Assembly: GCA_012295275.1 (NCBI GenBank)
Contig: CM022674.1
Coordinates: 12,951,864 to 13,015,863 of the forward strand
Length of the DNA: 64,000 nt
Origin: Chrysomallon squamiferum
Lineage: Eukaryota > Mollusca > Gastropoda > Neomphalida > Peltospiridae
Reading direction: 5' to 3'
The notes below the pieces were generated by a model. It did no database searches and was not told the origin of the DNA. It saw only the letters and a program-made list of their open reading frames with translations. Within the stretch, counting starts at the first letter, position 1, and the number at the start of each line of letters is the position of its first letter. The position numbers and the translations under genes are program-made. Below, in pieces: positions 40,527 to 52,055 of this stretch.

Positions 40527-40909
40527 TACTACTGCTGCCATTATTGCTACTACAACAGCTACTACTACTACTACTACTGCTGTTGCTGCTGCTGCTGCTA
40601 CTACTACTACCACTATTATTACGACCATTGCTACTATTACTACTACTATTTCTCCTACTGTTACTACTTTATTACGATCGTTCTAGTACTATTATTACAG
40701 TTATTATTGAGGCAGCTACAACAACTGCAACTGCTACTCCTACTGCAACTGCTACTACTACTACTACTATTACTACTCCTATTATTACTACAACTAATGA
40801 TAACCTTAATAATAAAGTAATAAAACTGTCACCATCACGATTACTATTATTATTACTAATACTATAACTATTATTGTTATTAATACTATTATTATTATTA
40901 TTATTATTA

Positions 40910-40957
<48 letters not shown>
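40527..40957. repeat. Imperfect TAC/TGC and (TTA)n triplet array
   Basis: About 270 bp of degenerate TAC/TGC/ACA triplets followed by a cleaner TTA run (40880-40957). The Leu/Tyr/Thr-rich translations are artefacts of the repeat. Confidence 0.9.
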
Positions 40958-40958
<1 letters not shown>

Positions 40959-41196
40959 AACTCCCTATTTTCCATTTATAAACAGCTTTCTGTTATTTTA
41001 CTTTTTTTCCATTCTTTGTTCTTTTGTTCTTTTCTTAGTTCAGCTGAAGAATTATTTTAACCATCAGACAGGACAATAAGACATAATTACGACGATAAAG
41101 TCCATCTCCGAAATCAACACATTTTCTAACAACAACAATACTAGAAATGTTCACAAATATTTATTTTCGTCTTGGCATTTTACAACTGAAAATCTC

Positions 41197-41233
<37 letters not shown>

Positions 41234-42175
41234 AATGAAAAAGAATTTAAAATGTTCACACTTCGTCTAATTGATTTAGAAGTGTTTTTTTGGAGACGCA
41301 CACAAGCAAGACGTTGGTTTACTTTATGACAAATTGGAGAGCGGTACAAAGGGGACACAAGTCACTGAAAAAACGATGACATGTGCAAATGAAATAAAAT
41401 TCCATTTTAATTTGGCTCGAATCGTTTAACGGCGAAGGTTTAAATTGTTTGGCGAGAGAGGGAGACAATATTACCACCAGCGTCGTAACGGCGGGAATTG
41501 TTATCGCGTCTCGCTCTGTGCACGTGCTTGCTGTTTGTTTTGACCAATCAAAGGATTTCAGACAACAATGTGCAGTTTTCCGCTAATGTGATTTTATTTC
41601 TTCTACTTCTGTCTTTTTTTCTTTTTCTTTTTTCTTTCTTTTTTCTTTTTTCTTTCTTACTTTTTTTTCTTTCTTTTTTTACTTTTAAAATAATCTTATT
41701 GAAATCAATAATTACGTGCTTGCCATGTCAGCTGCAAAGTTCGTTAAATAGTTTTCTAACGTGGATTTACAACTGGTATTATGCACAGAAATAATATTGC
41801 TTTACATGCAATATTTCACAGTTAATTCCTAAACTGCTTTTTATCATCTTGTGTCATTTTCATTTCAATGTACGTTTGTCTGTCTCACTACATTTCGGTC
41901 ACTGAGGCAGCCTGTAATGGGCAGATAACCGTGTTTGCACTTCCTGTGTAATTACACCGCAAGACATATGATCTTTGCATTAATTAATAATTTTTTTCTC
42001 TCTTAAATTATACAACGTATTTTATAAAGGCATCTTTGTCTTTCATCAGCCTCCAAATTTCGTATCTTCTTCTGTTAAATTAACAAGTTCATCATTTCAT
42101 CTATCCGTCATATCGTACTTTGTAAACACAGAACGACGTATCTAAGGGCAGATAACCACGGCATACACTATCTCT
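40958..42175. other. Spacer left of the tRNA-Tyr array
   Basis: Poly-A (41202-41230), T-rich runs (41600-41680) and, at about 41905-41955, GGGCAGATAACCGTG and CACTTCCTG, a remnant of the array-unit flank that has lost its tRNA. Confidence 0.5.
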
Positions 42176-42207
42176 TTAATTTGACCCCAGGACACCTGAC
42201 GTCTGGT
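42176..42207 (+). promoter_or_regulatory. Shared tRNA upstream block, copy G
   Basis: TTAATTTGACCCCAGGACAC followed by CTGACGTCTGG, about 50-80 bp before the gene. Confidence 0.6.
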
Positions 42208-42256
42208 TCATCTAAAAGTTTACTTTAAAGTATAAATATTTTAAACACACTAACAT

Positions 42257-42345
42257 CCCTCGATAGCTCAGTTGGTAGAGCGGAGGACTGTAGAGGTTTA
42301 TTCAAAGCTATCCTTAGGTCACTGGTTCGAATCCGGTTCGCGGGA
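42257..42345 (+). tRNA. tRNA-Tyr(GUA), 16-nt intron (copy G)
   Basis: Acceptor 5' strand is CCCTCGA against TCGCGGG, leaving a U4-C69 mismatch. The rest is canonical. Intron AGGTTTATTCAAAGCT. It is the only + strand copy with the CCCTCGA version. CTTTTG follows the 3' end. Confidence 0.92.
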
Positions 42346-42574
42346 ATATTCTTTTGTTTCCGTTATCTGCTGGTATTAAATATTAGTAACGTATAGAACA
42401 GAAATATTTTGAAAACTTTTCAGTTTATTTGATCTTTATATATACATTGCTTTTTTCACTTAAAACACACAACAAAATGGAGGCAGTGATTAAGATAAAT
42501 AAGATGGACAATTTAACAAATACAAATAGACAAACTGATGAAAATATCAGAAGACAATAAAAACAAAAGGATAT

Positions 42575-42663
42575 TCCCGCGAACCGGATTTGAACCAGTG
42601 ACCTAAGGATAGCTTTGTATAAACCTCTACAGTCCTCCGCTCTACCAACTGAGCTATCGAGGG
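42575..42663 (-). tRNA. tRNA-Tyr(GUA), 16-nt intron (copy H)
   Basis: CCCTCGA acceptor version with U4-C69 mismatch, and T-loop TTCAAAT (B-box G to A). Consensus intron. It converges on copy G with 229 bp between. Upstream block at 42722-42762. Confidence 0.9.
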
Positions 42664-43212
42664 ATGATATAAACATGTAAGAAATTCACGTTCTTAAGTC
42701 GAATTTTATTATTAGTAATCGTTGTGTCAAAGGTCATTTATCCTGAGATAAAATCAAACAGGAAGTTCCCTGCACAGTTTCCTCCCCTTGCATCTCCTTA
42801 CATCAACCAAAACAAAACAGACAGGAGTAAAAGAAGTTCACTGAAGTTTATATAGGTAAGTCTTGAAGTATTCAGTCAAACAGCTTCAATTTATCGTACA
42901 GAAGAGTCTTATTATGTCAGAAAGTTTGCAAAAGAAAAGTCGAAGCATTATCTTACATCTCTTCAGTAACACAAAAACTCATACTGCAATATGATTTTAG
43001 TTTATACCAGTCTTTATTAGGTACGGCTGTTTAACAACAGCGCCATCTATCTGATGTCCAGTGCTCGGTAAGGGGCAGACAACTGTTACGACCACTTCTT
43101 AGTTAATTTGACTTCGGGACTAATGACGTCTGATGCAATGGATTTGCATTTCAAGTTAATCTGTAATTAACATAATTTACTTTAATATTTGTATTTGACA
43201 GTTTATTAACAT

Positions 43213-43301
43213 CCCGTGATAGCTCAGTTGGTAGAGCGGAGGACTGTAGAGGTTTATACAAAGCTATCCTTAGGTCACTGGTTCAAATCCGGTTCGCGGG
43301 A
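43213..43301 (+). tRNA. tRNA-Tyr(GUA), 16-nt intron (copy I)
   Basis: CCCGTGA acceptor version, T-loop TTCAAAT, consensus intron, TTTTG terminator after the 3' end. Upstream block at 43104-43140 (TTAATTTGACTTCGGG, then ATGACGTCTGATG). Confidence 0.93.
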
Positions 43302-43598
43302 ATTGAATTTTGTTTCCTTTATTTCCTGATATTAAATATTTTAATCATTTTAGTCTGTCTGTCTTTCTCTCGTCTTTTCTTCGAGGTACTGAAATTGTAA
43401 TATATATATATATATATATATACTGAAGAAACACTTAGTTTCATTTTAACTTTACATTTACATTATTATCTCACTACTTAAATAAAACAGACAGCCTAAT
43501 GGAGAGAGAGCGATTAATGTGAAAAAAGTGGACAATTTAACTAACCATAGAGACAAACTGATGGAAATATCAGAAGATAATAAATAATAAAAGTTAAT

Positions 43599-43687
43599 TC
43601 CCGCGAACCGGATTCGAACCAGTGACCTAAGGATAGCTTTGTATGAACCTCTACAGTCCTCCGCTCTACCAACTGAGCTATCGAGGG
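43599..43687 (-). tRNA. tRNA-Tyr(GUA), 16-nt intron (copy J)
   Basis: CCCTCGA acceptor version. The intron is AGGTTCATACAAAGCT, one change that keeps TAC. Canonical B box. Upstream block at 43745-43786. Confidence 0.92.
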
Positions 43688-44273
43688 ATGATAGAAACAT
43701 GTAAGAAATTCACGCTCTTAAGTCGAATTTTATTATTAGTAATCGTTGTGTCAAAGGTCATTTATCCTGAGGTAAAATCAAACAGGAAGTTCCCTGCACA
43801 GTTTCCTCCCCTTGCATTTCATTACATGAACAAAAACAAAACAGACAGGGGTAATGGTCTCAAGACAGAGAGGAGTAAAACGCTACCAACATTTTGTGAA
43901 TGTTTTTAAGTTCAGTGAAGTTTATATAGGTAAGTCTTGAAGTATTCAGTCAAACAGCTTCAATTTATCATAGAGAAGAGTTAGTATGTCAGAAAGTTTG
44001 CAAAAAAAAGAGTCGAGGCTTTGGTCTTAAATCTTCAAACATAACAGAAGCTCACACTGGAATATGATTCTAGTTTATACCAGTCTTCTGTACGGCTGTA
44101 CAACAACAGCGCCATCTATCTGGTGTCTAGAACTCGATAAGGGGCAGACAACTGTTACAAATAAGACTTTTTTTTTTTGACCTCGGGACAAATGATGCAA
44201 TGATTTGCATTTCAAGTTAATCTATAATTAACATAGTTTACTTTAATATTCATATTTTATAGTTTATTCACAT

Positions 44274-44362
44274 CCCGTGATAGCTCAGTTGGTAGAGCGG
44301 AGGACTGTAGAGGTTTATACAAAGCTATCCTTAGGTCACTGGTTCGAATCCTGTTCGATAGA
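44274..44362 (+). pseudogene. tRNA-Tyr with degenerate 3' end (copy K)
   Basis: The 5' two thirds, intron and B box are consensus. The T-stem then has a T-T mismatch (CCTGT) and the acceptor 3' strand is TCGATAG instead of TCGCGGG, which breaks three pairs with CCCGTGA. It may still be transcribed but should fail to mature. Its upstream block (44177-44202) is intact. Confidence 0.85.
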
Positions 44363-44778
44363 TTTTTGTTTCCACAGTTTTTGCTAATATTTAACATTTA
44401 TTCAGGTATCCATTAGTCTCTATATCTTCTTTCTTCCGAGGTACTGAAGTATTTTAAACATTTAGCAGTTATCTATTAGACTGTCTCTCTCTCCTTTTGT
44501 TGGAGATACTGAAACAGTAATACCTATATTTAGCTCAGAAACCTTGAAGAAACATTTTTTTGTTTATTTGAACTTTACATTTACATTATATTCTCACTAC
44601 TAAAATAAAACAGACAGCGTAATGGAGGGAGAGAGATTATTGTAAAAAGAACATGGACAATTTAAATAAATAAAACACAGCATGACAGGGAGGTCAACAT
44701 AAAGCAAACAGTTTAACTAATTCTCAAAGACAAACAAACTAACGAAAATATCAGAAGATAATAAAAACAAAAGCATAT

Positions 44779-44867
44779 TCCCGCGAACCGGATTCGAACC
44801 AGTGACCTAAGGATAGCTTTGTATAAACCTCTACAGTCCTCCGCTCTACCAACTGAGCTATCGAGGG
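44779..44867 (-). tRNA. tRNA-Tyr(GUA), 16-nt intron (copy L)
   Basis: CCCTCGA acceptor version with U4-C69 mismatch, otherwise consensus body and intron, followed by CTTTTG. Upstream block at 44926-44967. It is the partner of degenerate copy K. Confidence 0.92.
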
Positions 44868-45410
44868 ATGATAGAAACATGTAAGAAATTCACGCTCTTA
44901 AGTCGAATTTTACTGTTAGTAATCGTTGTGTCAAAGGTCATTTATCCCGAGGTAAAAATCAAACAGGAAGCTTTCCCTGCACAGTTTCCTCCCCTTTCAT
45001 CTCATTACATGAATAGAAAACAAAATGGACAGGAGACAAAATGGATCAAATTTTCGTCAATGTTATTAAGTTCAAAATTTAAATAGGTATGTATTTAGAT
45101 ATTCTGTCAAACTGCATCCATTTATCATACAAAAGAGTTTTATTGTGTTAGAAAGTTTGCAAAAGAAAAGGTGTTTTTATCTCAGATATTCAGTATGACA
45201 AAAACTCATACTGGAATATGATTCTAGTTCATGCCAGTCTTTCTATACGGCTGTTTAACAATAGCGCCATCTATCTGATGCAGCGGTAAGGGACAGACAA
45301 TCTAGACCACGTCTAGTTAATTTGTACGGGTCTAATGACGTCTGATGCAATGATTTGCATTTCAAGGTCTGGATTAACATAGATTACATTAAACATTTGA
45401 CAGTTTATTT

Positions 45411-45473
45411 TAATTTGGTAGAGCGGACCTGGGGACTATCCATAGGTCACTGGTCTGAATACTGTTCGCGGGA
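45411..45473 (+). pseudogene. Decayed tRNA-Tyr relic lacking anticodon
   Basis: Keeps TTGGTAGAGCGGA of the D-arm, AGGTCACTGG and GTTCGCGGGA at the 3' end. The anticodon loop and intron are replaced by CCTGGGGACTATCCA, and the acceptor 5' strand is lost. It occupies the + strand slot of the fourth array unit, and the upstream block survives at 45313-45350. Confidence 0.88.
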
Positions 45474-45682
45474 AAACATTTTTTTTTCATTGATTTGCTA
45501 ATATTTCAATTAATGAGGTATCCATTAGTCTCTATATCTTCTTTTTTTTAGTTGAAACAGTAACATATATGTAAACCTTTGAGTTTTATTTATAAACAAA
45601 AGATCAACCTACACAAAGCAAACAGTTTTAATTAACAAACCCTAATGAAAATTATCAGAAGACAATAAAAACAAAAGGATAT

Positions 45683-45771
45683 TCCCGCGAACCGGATTCG
45701 AACCAGTGACCTAAGGATAGCTTTGTATAAACCTCTACAGTCCTCCGCTCTACCAACTGAGCTATCGAGGG
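45683..45771 (-). tRNA. tRNA-Tyr(GUA), 16-nt intron (copy M)
   Basis: CCCTCGA acceptor version, canonical boxes, consensus intron, T-runs after the 3' end. Upstream block at 45834-45871 (TGTCAAAGGTCATTTATCC on the + strand). Confidence 0.92.
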
Positions 45772-46368
45772 ATGATAGAAACATGTAAGAAATTCACGCT
45801 CTTAAGTCGAATTTTATTATTAGTAATCGTTGTGTCAAAGGTCATTTATCCTGAGGTAAAATCAAACAGGAAGTTCCCTGCACAGTTTCCTCCCCTTGCA
45901 TCTCATTACATGTACAAAAACAAAACAGACAGGGTAATGGTCTCAAGACAGAGAGGAGTAAAACGCCATCAACATTTTCGTCAATGTTATTAAGTTCAGT
46001 GAAGTTTATATAGGTAAGTTTTGAAATATTCAGTCAAACAGCTTCAATTTATCGTACAGAAGAGTCTTATTATGTCAGAAAGTTTGCAAAAGAAAAGTCG
46101 AAGCATTATCTTACATCTCTTCAGTAACACAAAAACTCATACTGGAATATGATTCCAGTTTATACCAGTCTTATTAGGTACGGCTGTTTAACAACAGCGC
46201 CATCTATCTGATGTCCAGTACTCGGTAAGGGGCAGACAACTGTTACGACCACTTCTTAGTTAATTTGACTTCGGGTCTAATGACGTCTGATGCAATGATT
46301 TGCGTTTCAAGTTAATCTATAATTAACATAGTTTACTTTAATATTCATATTTTATAGTTTATTAACAT

Positions 46369-46457
46369 CCCGTGATAGCTCAGTTGGTAGAGCGGAGGAC
46401 TGTAGAGGTTTATACAAAGCTATCCTTAGGTCACTGGTTCGAATCCGGTTCGCGGGA
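46369..46457 (+). tRNA. tRNA-Tyr(GUA), 16-nt intron (copy N)
   Basis: CCCGTGA acceptor version, TTCGAAT loop, consensus intron, CTTTTA terminator. Upstream block at 46260-46296. Confidence 0.95.
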
Positions 46458-46747
46458 ATTAACTTTTAAATATTTTAAACATTTTAGTTATCTGTTAGAC
46501 ATTTGTCTCTATATCTTCTTTTTTTGGAGATACTGAAATAGTAATATATATATTCAGCTCAGAAACCTTGAAGAAACATTTTTCAGTTTATTTGACCTTT
46601 ACATTTACATTATTTTCTCACTTCTAAAATAAAACAGACAGCGTAATGGAGGGAGAGAGATTATTGTAAAAAGAACATGGACAATTTAACTAACCATAGA
46701 GATAAACTGATGAAAATATCAGAAGATAATAAAAACAAAAAGGATAT

Positions 46748-46836
46748 TCCCGCGAACCGGATTCGAACCAGTGACCTAAGGATAGCTTTGTATAAACCTC
46801 TACAGTCCTCCGCTCTACCAACTGAGCTATCGAGGG
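46748..46836 (-). tRNA. tRNA-Tyr(GUA), 16-nt intron (copy O)
   Basis: CCCTCGA acceptor version, consensus body and intron. CTTTTTG follows. Upstream block at 46896-46935. Confidence 0.92.
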
Positions 46837-47394
46837 ATGATATAAACATATAAGAAATTCACGCTCTTAAGTCGAATTTTACTGTTAGTAATCGTTGTGT
46901 CAAAGGTCATTTATCCCGAGGTAAAATCAAACAGGAGCTTTCCTGCACACAGTTTTCTCCCCTTTCCTCTCATTGCATGAATAGACAGCGTAATGGACTC
47001 GAGACAGAGAGGATTAAAATGCAATTGAAAATTTAAATAGGTATGTATTTAGATGTTCTGTCGACTGCATCCATTTATCATCCAAAAGAGTTTTACTTGT
47101 GTTAGAAAGTTAGAAGGTGTTTTTGTCTCAGATATTCAGTATGACAGAAGCTCATACTGGAATATGACCCTAGTTCATATCAGTCTTCTATACGGCTGTT
47201 TAACTGCAGCGCCATCTAGCTCACGTCTAGTACTCGGTAAGCATCAAAGGGCGGACAACTGTTACGAACACTTCTTATTTAATTTGACCTGGGGACACAT
47301 GACGTCTGATGCAATGATTTGCATTTCAAGTTAATCTATAATTAGTTACACTATGTAGTTTACTTTTAAAACACATATTTGGTAATTTATTAAC

Positions 47395-47405
47395 ATCCCA
47401 TGATT
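47395..47405 (+). pseudogene. tRNA-Tyr 5' fragment
   Basis: CATCCCATGAT resembles CATCCCGTGAT that opens other + strand copies and then breaks off. An intact upstream block (47277-47315, TTAATTTGACCTGGGG then ATGACGTCTGATG) precedes it, so it marks where the sixth unit's + copy was deleted. Confidence 0.65.
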
Positions 47406-47426
47406 ACAAAACAAAAATAAAATTAT

Positions 47427-47515
47427 TCCCGCGAACCGGATTCGAACCAGTGACCTAAGGATAGTTTTAACTAAACTTCTACAGTCCTCCGCTCTACCAA
47501 CTGAGCTATCACGGG
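47427..47515 (-). tRNA. tRNA-Tyr(GUA), 16-nt intron (copy P, diverged intron)
   Basis: CCCGTGA acceptor version and canonical exons. The intron is AAGTTTAGTTAAAACT, five changes from consensus, and it no longer contains TAC or TAT to pair with the anticodon. Upstream block at 47583-47612. Confidence 0.9.
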
Positions 47516-48737
47516 ATAAGATATCAAAGTGAAATGTATGGTTTAAATCAAATCTGTTAATAACGTGTAAAACGGTGATATAATTGTGTCAAAGGTCAGT
47601 TATCTTGAAGTCATTTTTTTTTTTTTTTTTCAGAGCTTTTATTGAAAATGTATGTGTATCTACATATGCATGATATGTTTGTTGAATTTCCGAACTGGAA
47701 ACCGTCACGTTGTGTCTGTTGTATTGGAAATTGTCTTCATGTTATGTTTTATCTTGCCAAGGTCTCCCCCCACCCCTAATTTTTGTCACGAGGTATTTTA
47801 CCATGTTTCAAGTATTTGACGTCTGTTCGCATGACTTGCAGAACTATCTTTCAGCAGCTTCTCCCGCGCTTTTTTAACATTTCTCAAACTGATCTGCGAC
47901 ATTTTCTGTTTTATTTCATTACACTGAAACACTGAAGTTACACAATTTGTTAGAATAGCCGAGGAAATTTTTTTTTTCTTTTTTTTTTTCCCCATTTGCT
48001 TTCATCAGAGAAAAAAAACCTCCAGACAAACTTCATGTGTGAACTGGACTTACAGAATGGAATCTAAGGATTTTTTCAGCCATTTCTTGTTTTAATATGA
48101 AATATGAAATAAGACTAGAGAGTTCAGTTGGAAAAATTCCACAATCCGGTTTTCGTCGTAAGTCAGTTGAAATTACCAGGAGGGAAATCACTAGATAGAA
48201 CAGCCGGGAATAGACTAGATTTAAAATGTATCACTGACATTTGCGGGGGGGGGGTGTAGTAGACATGCGCGGCACGTGCGGCTTCATTTGCGACTTTTAT
48301 AAGATAATACAAATATGAAATATTCCCTTTTTCTCATCAGAGAACAGTTAGACGGAGTTTACTAACTATTACTGGATGTTAGAAGAACAAAAAACAAAAT
48401 CTTGAAAAATGCTGTTTACTCACTGATTTCTTCTAAACAAGATCTCTTCTCCGTCGTTTTGTTTTCATTCAAAACAAGAACAGGAAATAACATTTGCGCA
48501 GCCGCATATCTTGTGGATCGATTTTAATATGCGACCTGGTTTAGTTTGCCGGACAAAAAAGGTGGCCGTTGTATACCAAACAGCGCCCCTAGCGGATTTC
48601 GAGGTACCTGATATAACAACGGACTGAGACAAACTGACTCTTAATAAGTTACAGTCATTTACATAGTCACAAAAGAAAGAATATATATAGAAACAAAACA
48701 TATAAAGGACAAAATAAAAAAAATAAAAAAATCATAT

Positions 48738-48826
48738 TCCCGCGAACCGGATTCGAACCAGTGACCTAAGGATAGCTTTGTATAAACCTCTACAGTCCTC
48801 CGCTCTACCAACTGAGCTATCGAGGG
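48738..48826 (-). tRNA. tRNA-Tyr(GUA), 16-nt intron (copy Q)
   Basis: CCCTCGA acceptor version with U4-C69 mismatch, consensus intron, long T-runs downstream. It lies 1.2 kb outside the array. The upstream block is not clearly present. Confidence 0.92.
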
Positions 48827-48935
48827 ATAGTTATAATAACCTCTAATTCACCAACGCAGTGAAATTATCTGAACGTAGCAGATACAGTTTACGTTACGAT
48901 TGACTGGTCTTGGGCACGAACTATAATTTGAATCA

Positions 48936-48982
<47 letters not shown>

Positions 48983-50073
48983 CCTCTCTCTCTCTCTGTT
49001 GTTAATATATTTTTTTCCCCCTATTATAAAGAACGGGAGTAATTTTAACAGAAAATCTAATTTTATTTAAAATGAAAGTCATTTATTATATGGCACTGTG
49101 GCTTTTTGACCAGCACAGGGGCCGTGTTGTCTGAAACGTAAAGTTTGGTCATCGTTTTAGAGTTACGGGTTAAGAAAGATCACCGTGAATTTCATTTGTT
49201 CCACACATAAACACACATAACACACACACACGCGCGCTCAAATGCATGCACATACAATCACATACACATAAACATACATGTACACCCACAGACACATAGA
49301 CGCTTTCATAGACACACACAAACACACAGAGAAACACAAACTCACACGGACACATAGACAAACAAATTCATACATATTTACACATACCCACAGGCATACA
49401 CATATACACACAGAAACAAACAAAAAGATAAACTTCAAATATGTACGTACATATGTGCGTGCATGCATGCTAACACACATACGTACATATACATACAATC
49501 ATGCACGCACATACACTGATGCACACACATACACACATGCACACACATCTGTCCATAAATCCTTCTATTCCTGCATTAATTTATTTAAAAAACAGATGAT
49601 TAAAATATTTCCTATTTTATTTTTTATTTAACATTTAATTAACAAACAGAGAAGATTTTCAGTCTTACACACACGGGAAATATCGACAAACTGAGACCAG
49701 CGTGCACGTGAAAGTGCACCCAGAGTCAATTCTGACGTCTTCACATTTACTGTCAGAAATTAAGAAAGAAACAAACATTCCCGAAACTTTCAAATATTTG
49801 AACAACTAACTTTCAAGTGACGACGTAGTAGTGGGCGTGGCTTAGCTCCATTCAGATGTCAATCAAAGTGAAATAGACACGTGTGTGGTACATTTAATTA
49901 GTTACATTAGAAATCTAATTAAAGAAAGTCAGTCGAAATTTTTATTATTTAATTTTATTTTATTTGTACTGACATTTAAAAGGATTTGGTAATTCCTTGG
50001 ATGTTTTTCTTTTTGTTTTTACTATTCTTTTGATGTAAATTAATATTCTAAGTATAAAGATAGAATTTCTGTC

Positions 50074-50077
<4 letters not shown>
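48827..50077. other. Spacer with CT and CA/CATA repeats
   Basis: CT repeat at 48941-48998 and a degenerate CACA/CATA region at 49200-49550. His/Thr-rich translations of the latter are repeat artefacts. No gene supported. Confidence 0.6.
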
Positions 50078-50163
<86 letters not shown>

Positions 50164-50202
50164 GATATAGATTCTCTCTATCCCGAAGAAGACTTTCTCT
50201 CC

Positions 50203-50271
<69 letters not shown>

Positions 50272-50283
50272 TCTTTCTTTCTT

Positions 50284-50314
<31 letters not shown>

Positions 50315-50318
50315 CTCC
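50078..50318. repeat. Compound (CT)n array
   Basis: Two long CT arrays (about 50078-50160 and 50192-50318) separated by about 30 bp of unique sequence. The Arg-Glu translations on the minus strand are artefacts. Confidence 0.97.
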
Positions 50319-50499
50319 CTTCTCTTGTCTCACTCCCTCCTTTCTCTTGTCTCATTCTCTCTTTCGCGATCAGTTTCTATCGTTTTTCTACATCTCTCCG
50401 CTTCTACTAATTGTTTTTTTTTCTCTCTCTCTCTACATCTGTATCACATGCATCTCACCACTTCGACAGTTTCCCAATCTCCATTAATGCCGGATTTTC

Positions 50500-51300
50500 G
50501 TTTGATTCAGTTTGATACTTTCTCTCGCAAAAAGCTGACGCAAGCCGCTATTTGAGCATCGTCTGTATCTTGTAATTCTAGTTAAATCAAAGAGGGAAGG
50601 CGCCGAGCCTTCGTCCTTCTCGAAACTTTATTCCAGGAGTAATTCAATTGGTAGGACTTTATTGATTTCCACCTAGGATTGATCAAATTTGTTCTCAAAC
50701 GAAAGTGGAGGAAAAGAATGAAAAGAAAAAAGAAAAAAAAAAAAAAAAAAAAAAAAGGTATCCCAAACTTTTAAATTCTGTTTTTTGAAACAATATACCA
50801 TCAGTTGGCTAACTGACTAAATTTCTTGTGACATGTCCTGACAAACCGAAGGAATTAAACTCAGCTTTTTTTTATTACTTTTTATAGATTTTTTTTTTTT
50901 TTTTTTTTTTTTTTGGTTTCCTTTTTCGTTTTTCTTCGGTTACTAAATCGAAAACAATTTGAATCCAAGACTCTTGTTTTGGAACGATGGCGAAAAGTCC
51001 GGGCTCGAATTTCCATTAAATAACTCGGCGAAGAGCATCGACTGAAACGAAATCCTCAAAGTCGAAGAAAAATACAATTTCTCTGAGTGGTAGGAACTGA
51101 AAATGTTTGTCCAGGTCACAACACGAAAGGTAACCGAAAACCGCGCTCGCGTGCCGCCTCATTTGTTTTTCTTTCCGCGGGGTTACGTCAGAAGCGTATC
51201 GTGTGAGTACCAGTCGTGCTGTGACTTGGATTAGGGTCATGCGCAGTAGTTACCTGGGTCAGGAGAGCGAGAGAGATTAACGAGTTCTGTGACAGCTAAA
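50500..51300. other. Complex non-coding sequence
   Basis: Repeat-poor stretches around poly-A (50732-50757) and poly-T (50890-50914). CpG-containing DNA at 51000-51290 has no convincing open frame or splice structure. Confidence 0.35.
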
Positions 51301-51504
51301 ATTTATTATTTTTCAATTTTTTTTTTATTATTATTATTTTTTTTTTCTTCGCCTAAATTTGTTTTTATTGAATAAAACATGAAGGGACTGTAAGCGATAC
51401 CAAGAAAAATAATTAATAAACTTTTAACTGTTTATACAAATATCCAGACTTGACAAACAGAAAGATGGATATTCCTCTGTTCTCTCTGTCTTTTTATCTG
51501 TGTG

Positions 51505-51568
51505 TGTTTGTATGTATGTATGTACGTACGTATGTATGTATGTATGTATGTACGTATGTATGTATGTA
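51505..51568. repeat. (TATG)n microsatellite
   Basis: TATG/TACG tetranucleotide repeats, slightly interrupted. Confidence 0.9.
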
Positions 51569-52055
51569 CGCACTTGCATAGGAAATTCTTTTATTACTTA
51601 AACAAATTAATCATTTTCTAATTTTCACACATGTTTAAAATTACACTTTATAGAGCAAAAACTATTTTGAAAGTATCCTTTCCAAAAAAAATCTAAAAAA
51701 ATATTGTGACATTTAATACAAATACCCTTCTAGAAACCAATACCTTTGAAAAAAATCTATTTAAAACTATTTTAAACAGTATTCAGGAGAAATCTCTAAA
51801 TCTGTAAAAAAACGTAACATTTCACAACAAGAAAAACATTCCAAAAAATTCGTAAAACATGACATATCCTTTAAAAAGGTCTTAAAACATTTCCGTAATT
51901 TTTATTGAATTATTTCGTAAATGCATTGGATAGGCATATTATTCCGAAAATCGCGTAGAGACTAAAATGTCTTTTAGACTTGGGTTTTTGCTGTGAGCTA
52001 TGACGGGTATATATTCATGTACTTTGAGAATGTATTACGAATTAAACTCTTAGAC

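Larger units (their letters stand above)
42176..47515. repeat. Tandem array of ~1 kb units, each with a convergent tRNA-Tyr pair
   Basis: The + strand tRNA starts fall at 42257, 43213, 44274, 45411 (relic), 46369 and 47395 (fragment), so the period is 956-1137 bp. In each unit the + copy is followed 30-400 bp later by a - copy. Between units the same spacer recurs: TCACGCTCTTAAGTCGAATT, TGTCAAAGGTCATTTATCC, AACAGGAAGTTCCCTGCAC, GCGCCATCTATCTGATG, GGGCAGACAACTGTTACGA and GATTTGCATTTCAAG, in that order. Units have diverged by substitutions and indels, so the array is not freshly amplified or a collapsed assembly repeat. Confidence 0.92.

Noticed and set aside
40518-40867. Tyr/Cys- and Leu-rich ORFs
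   Set aside because: Degenerate TAC/TGC/TTA triplet repeat, non-coding.
42425-42676. Repeated small ORFs SSLDSSVGRAEDCRG (several places) as a conserved peptide family
   Set aside because: They are translations across the tRNA-Tyr genes themselves (DSSVGRAEDCRG arises from the D-arm and anticodon region), so the conservation is that of the tRNA.
43643-43909. Conserved ORF MIETCKKFTLLSRILLLVIV in several array units
   Set aside because: It repeats because the array spacer repeats. The frames break differently in each unit and there is no independent coding signal.
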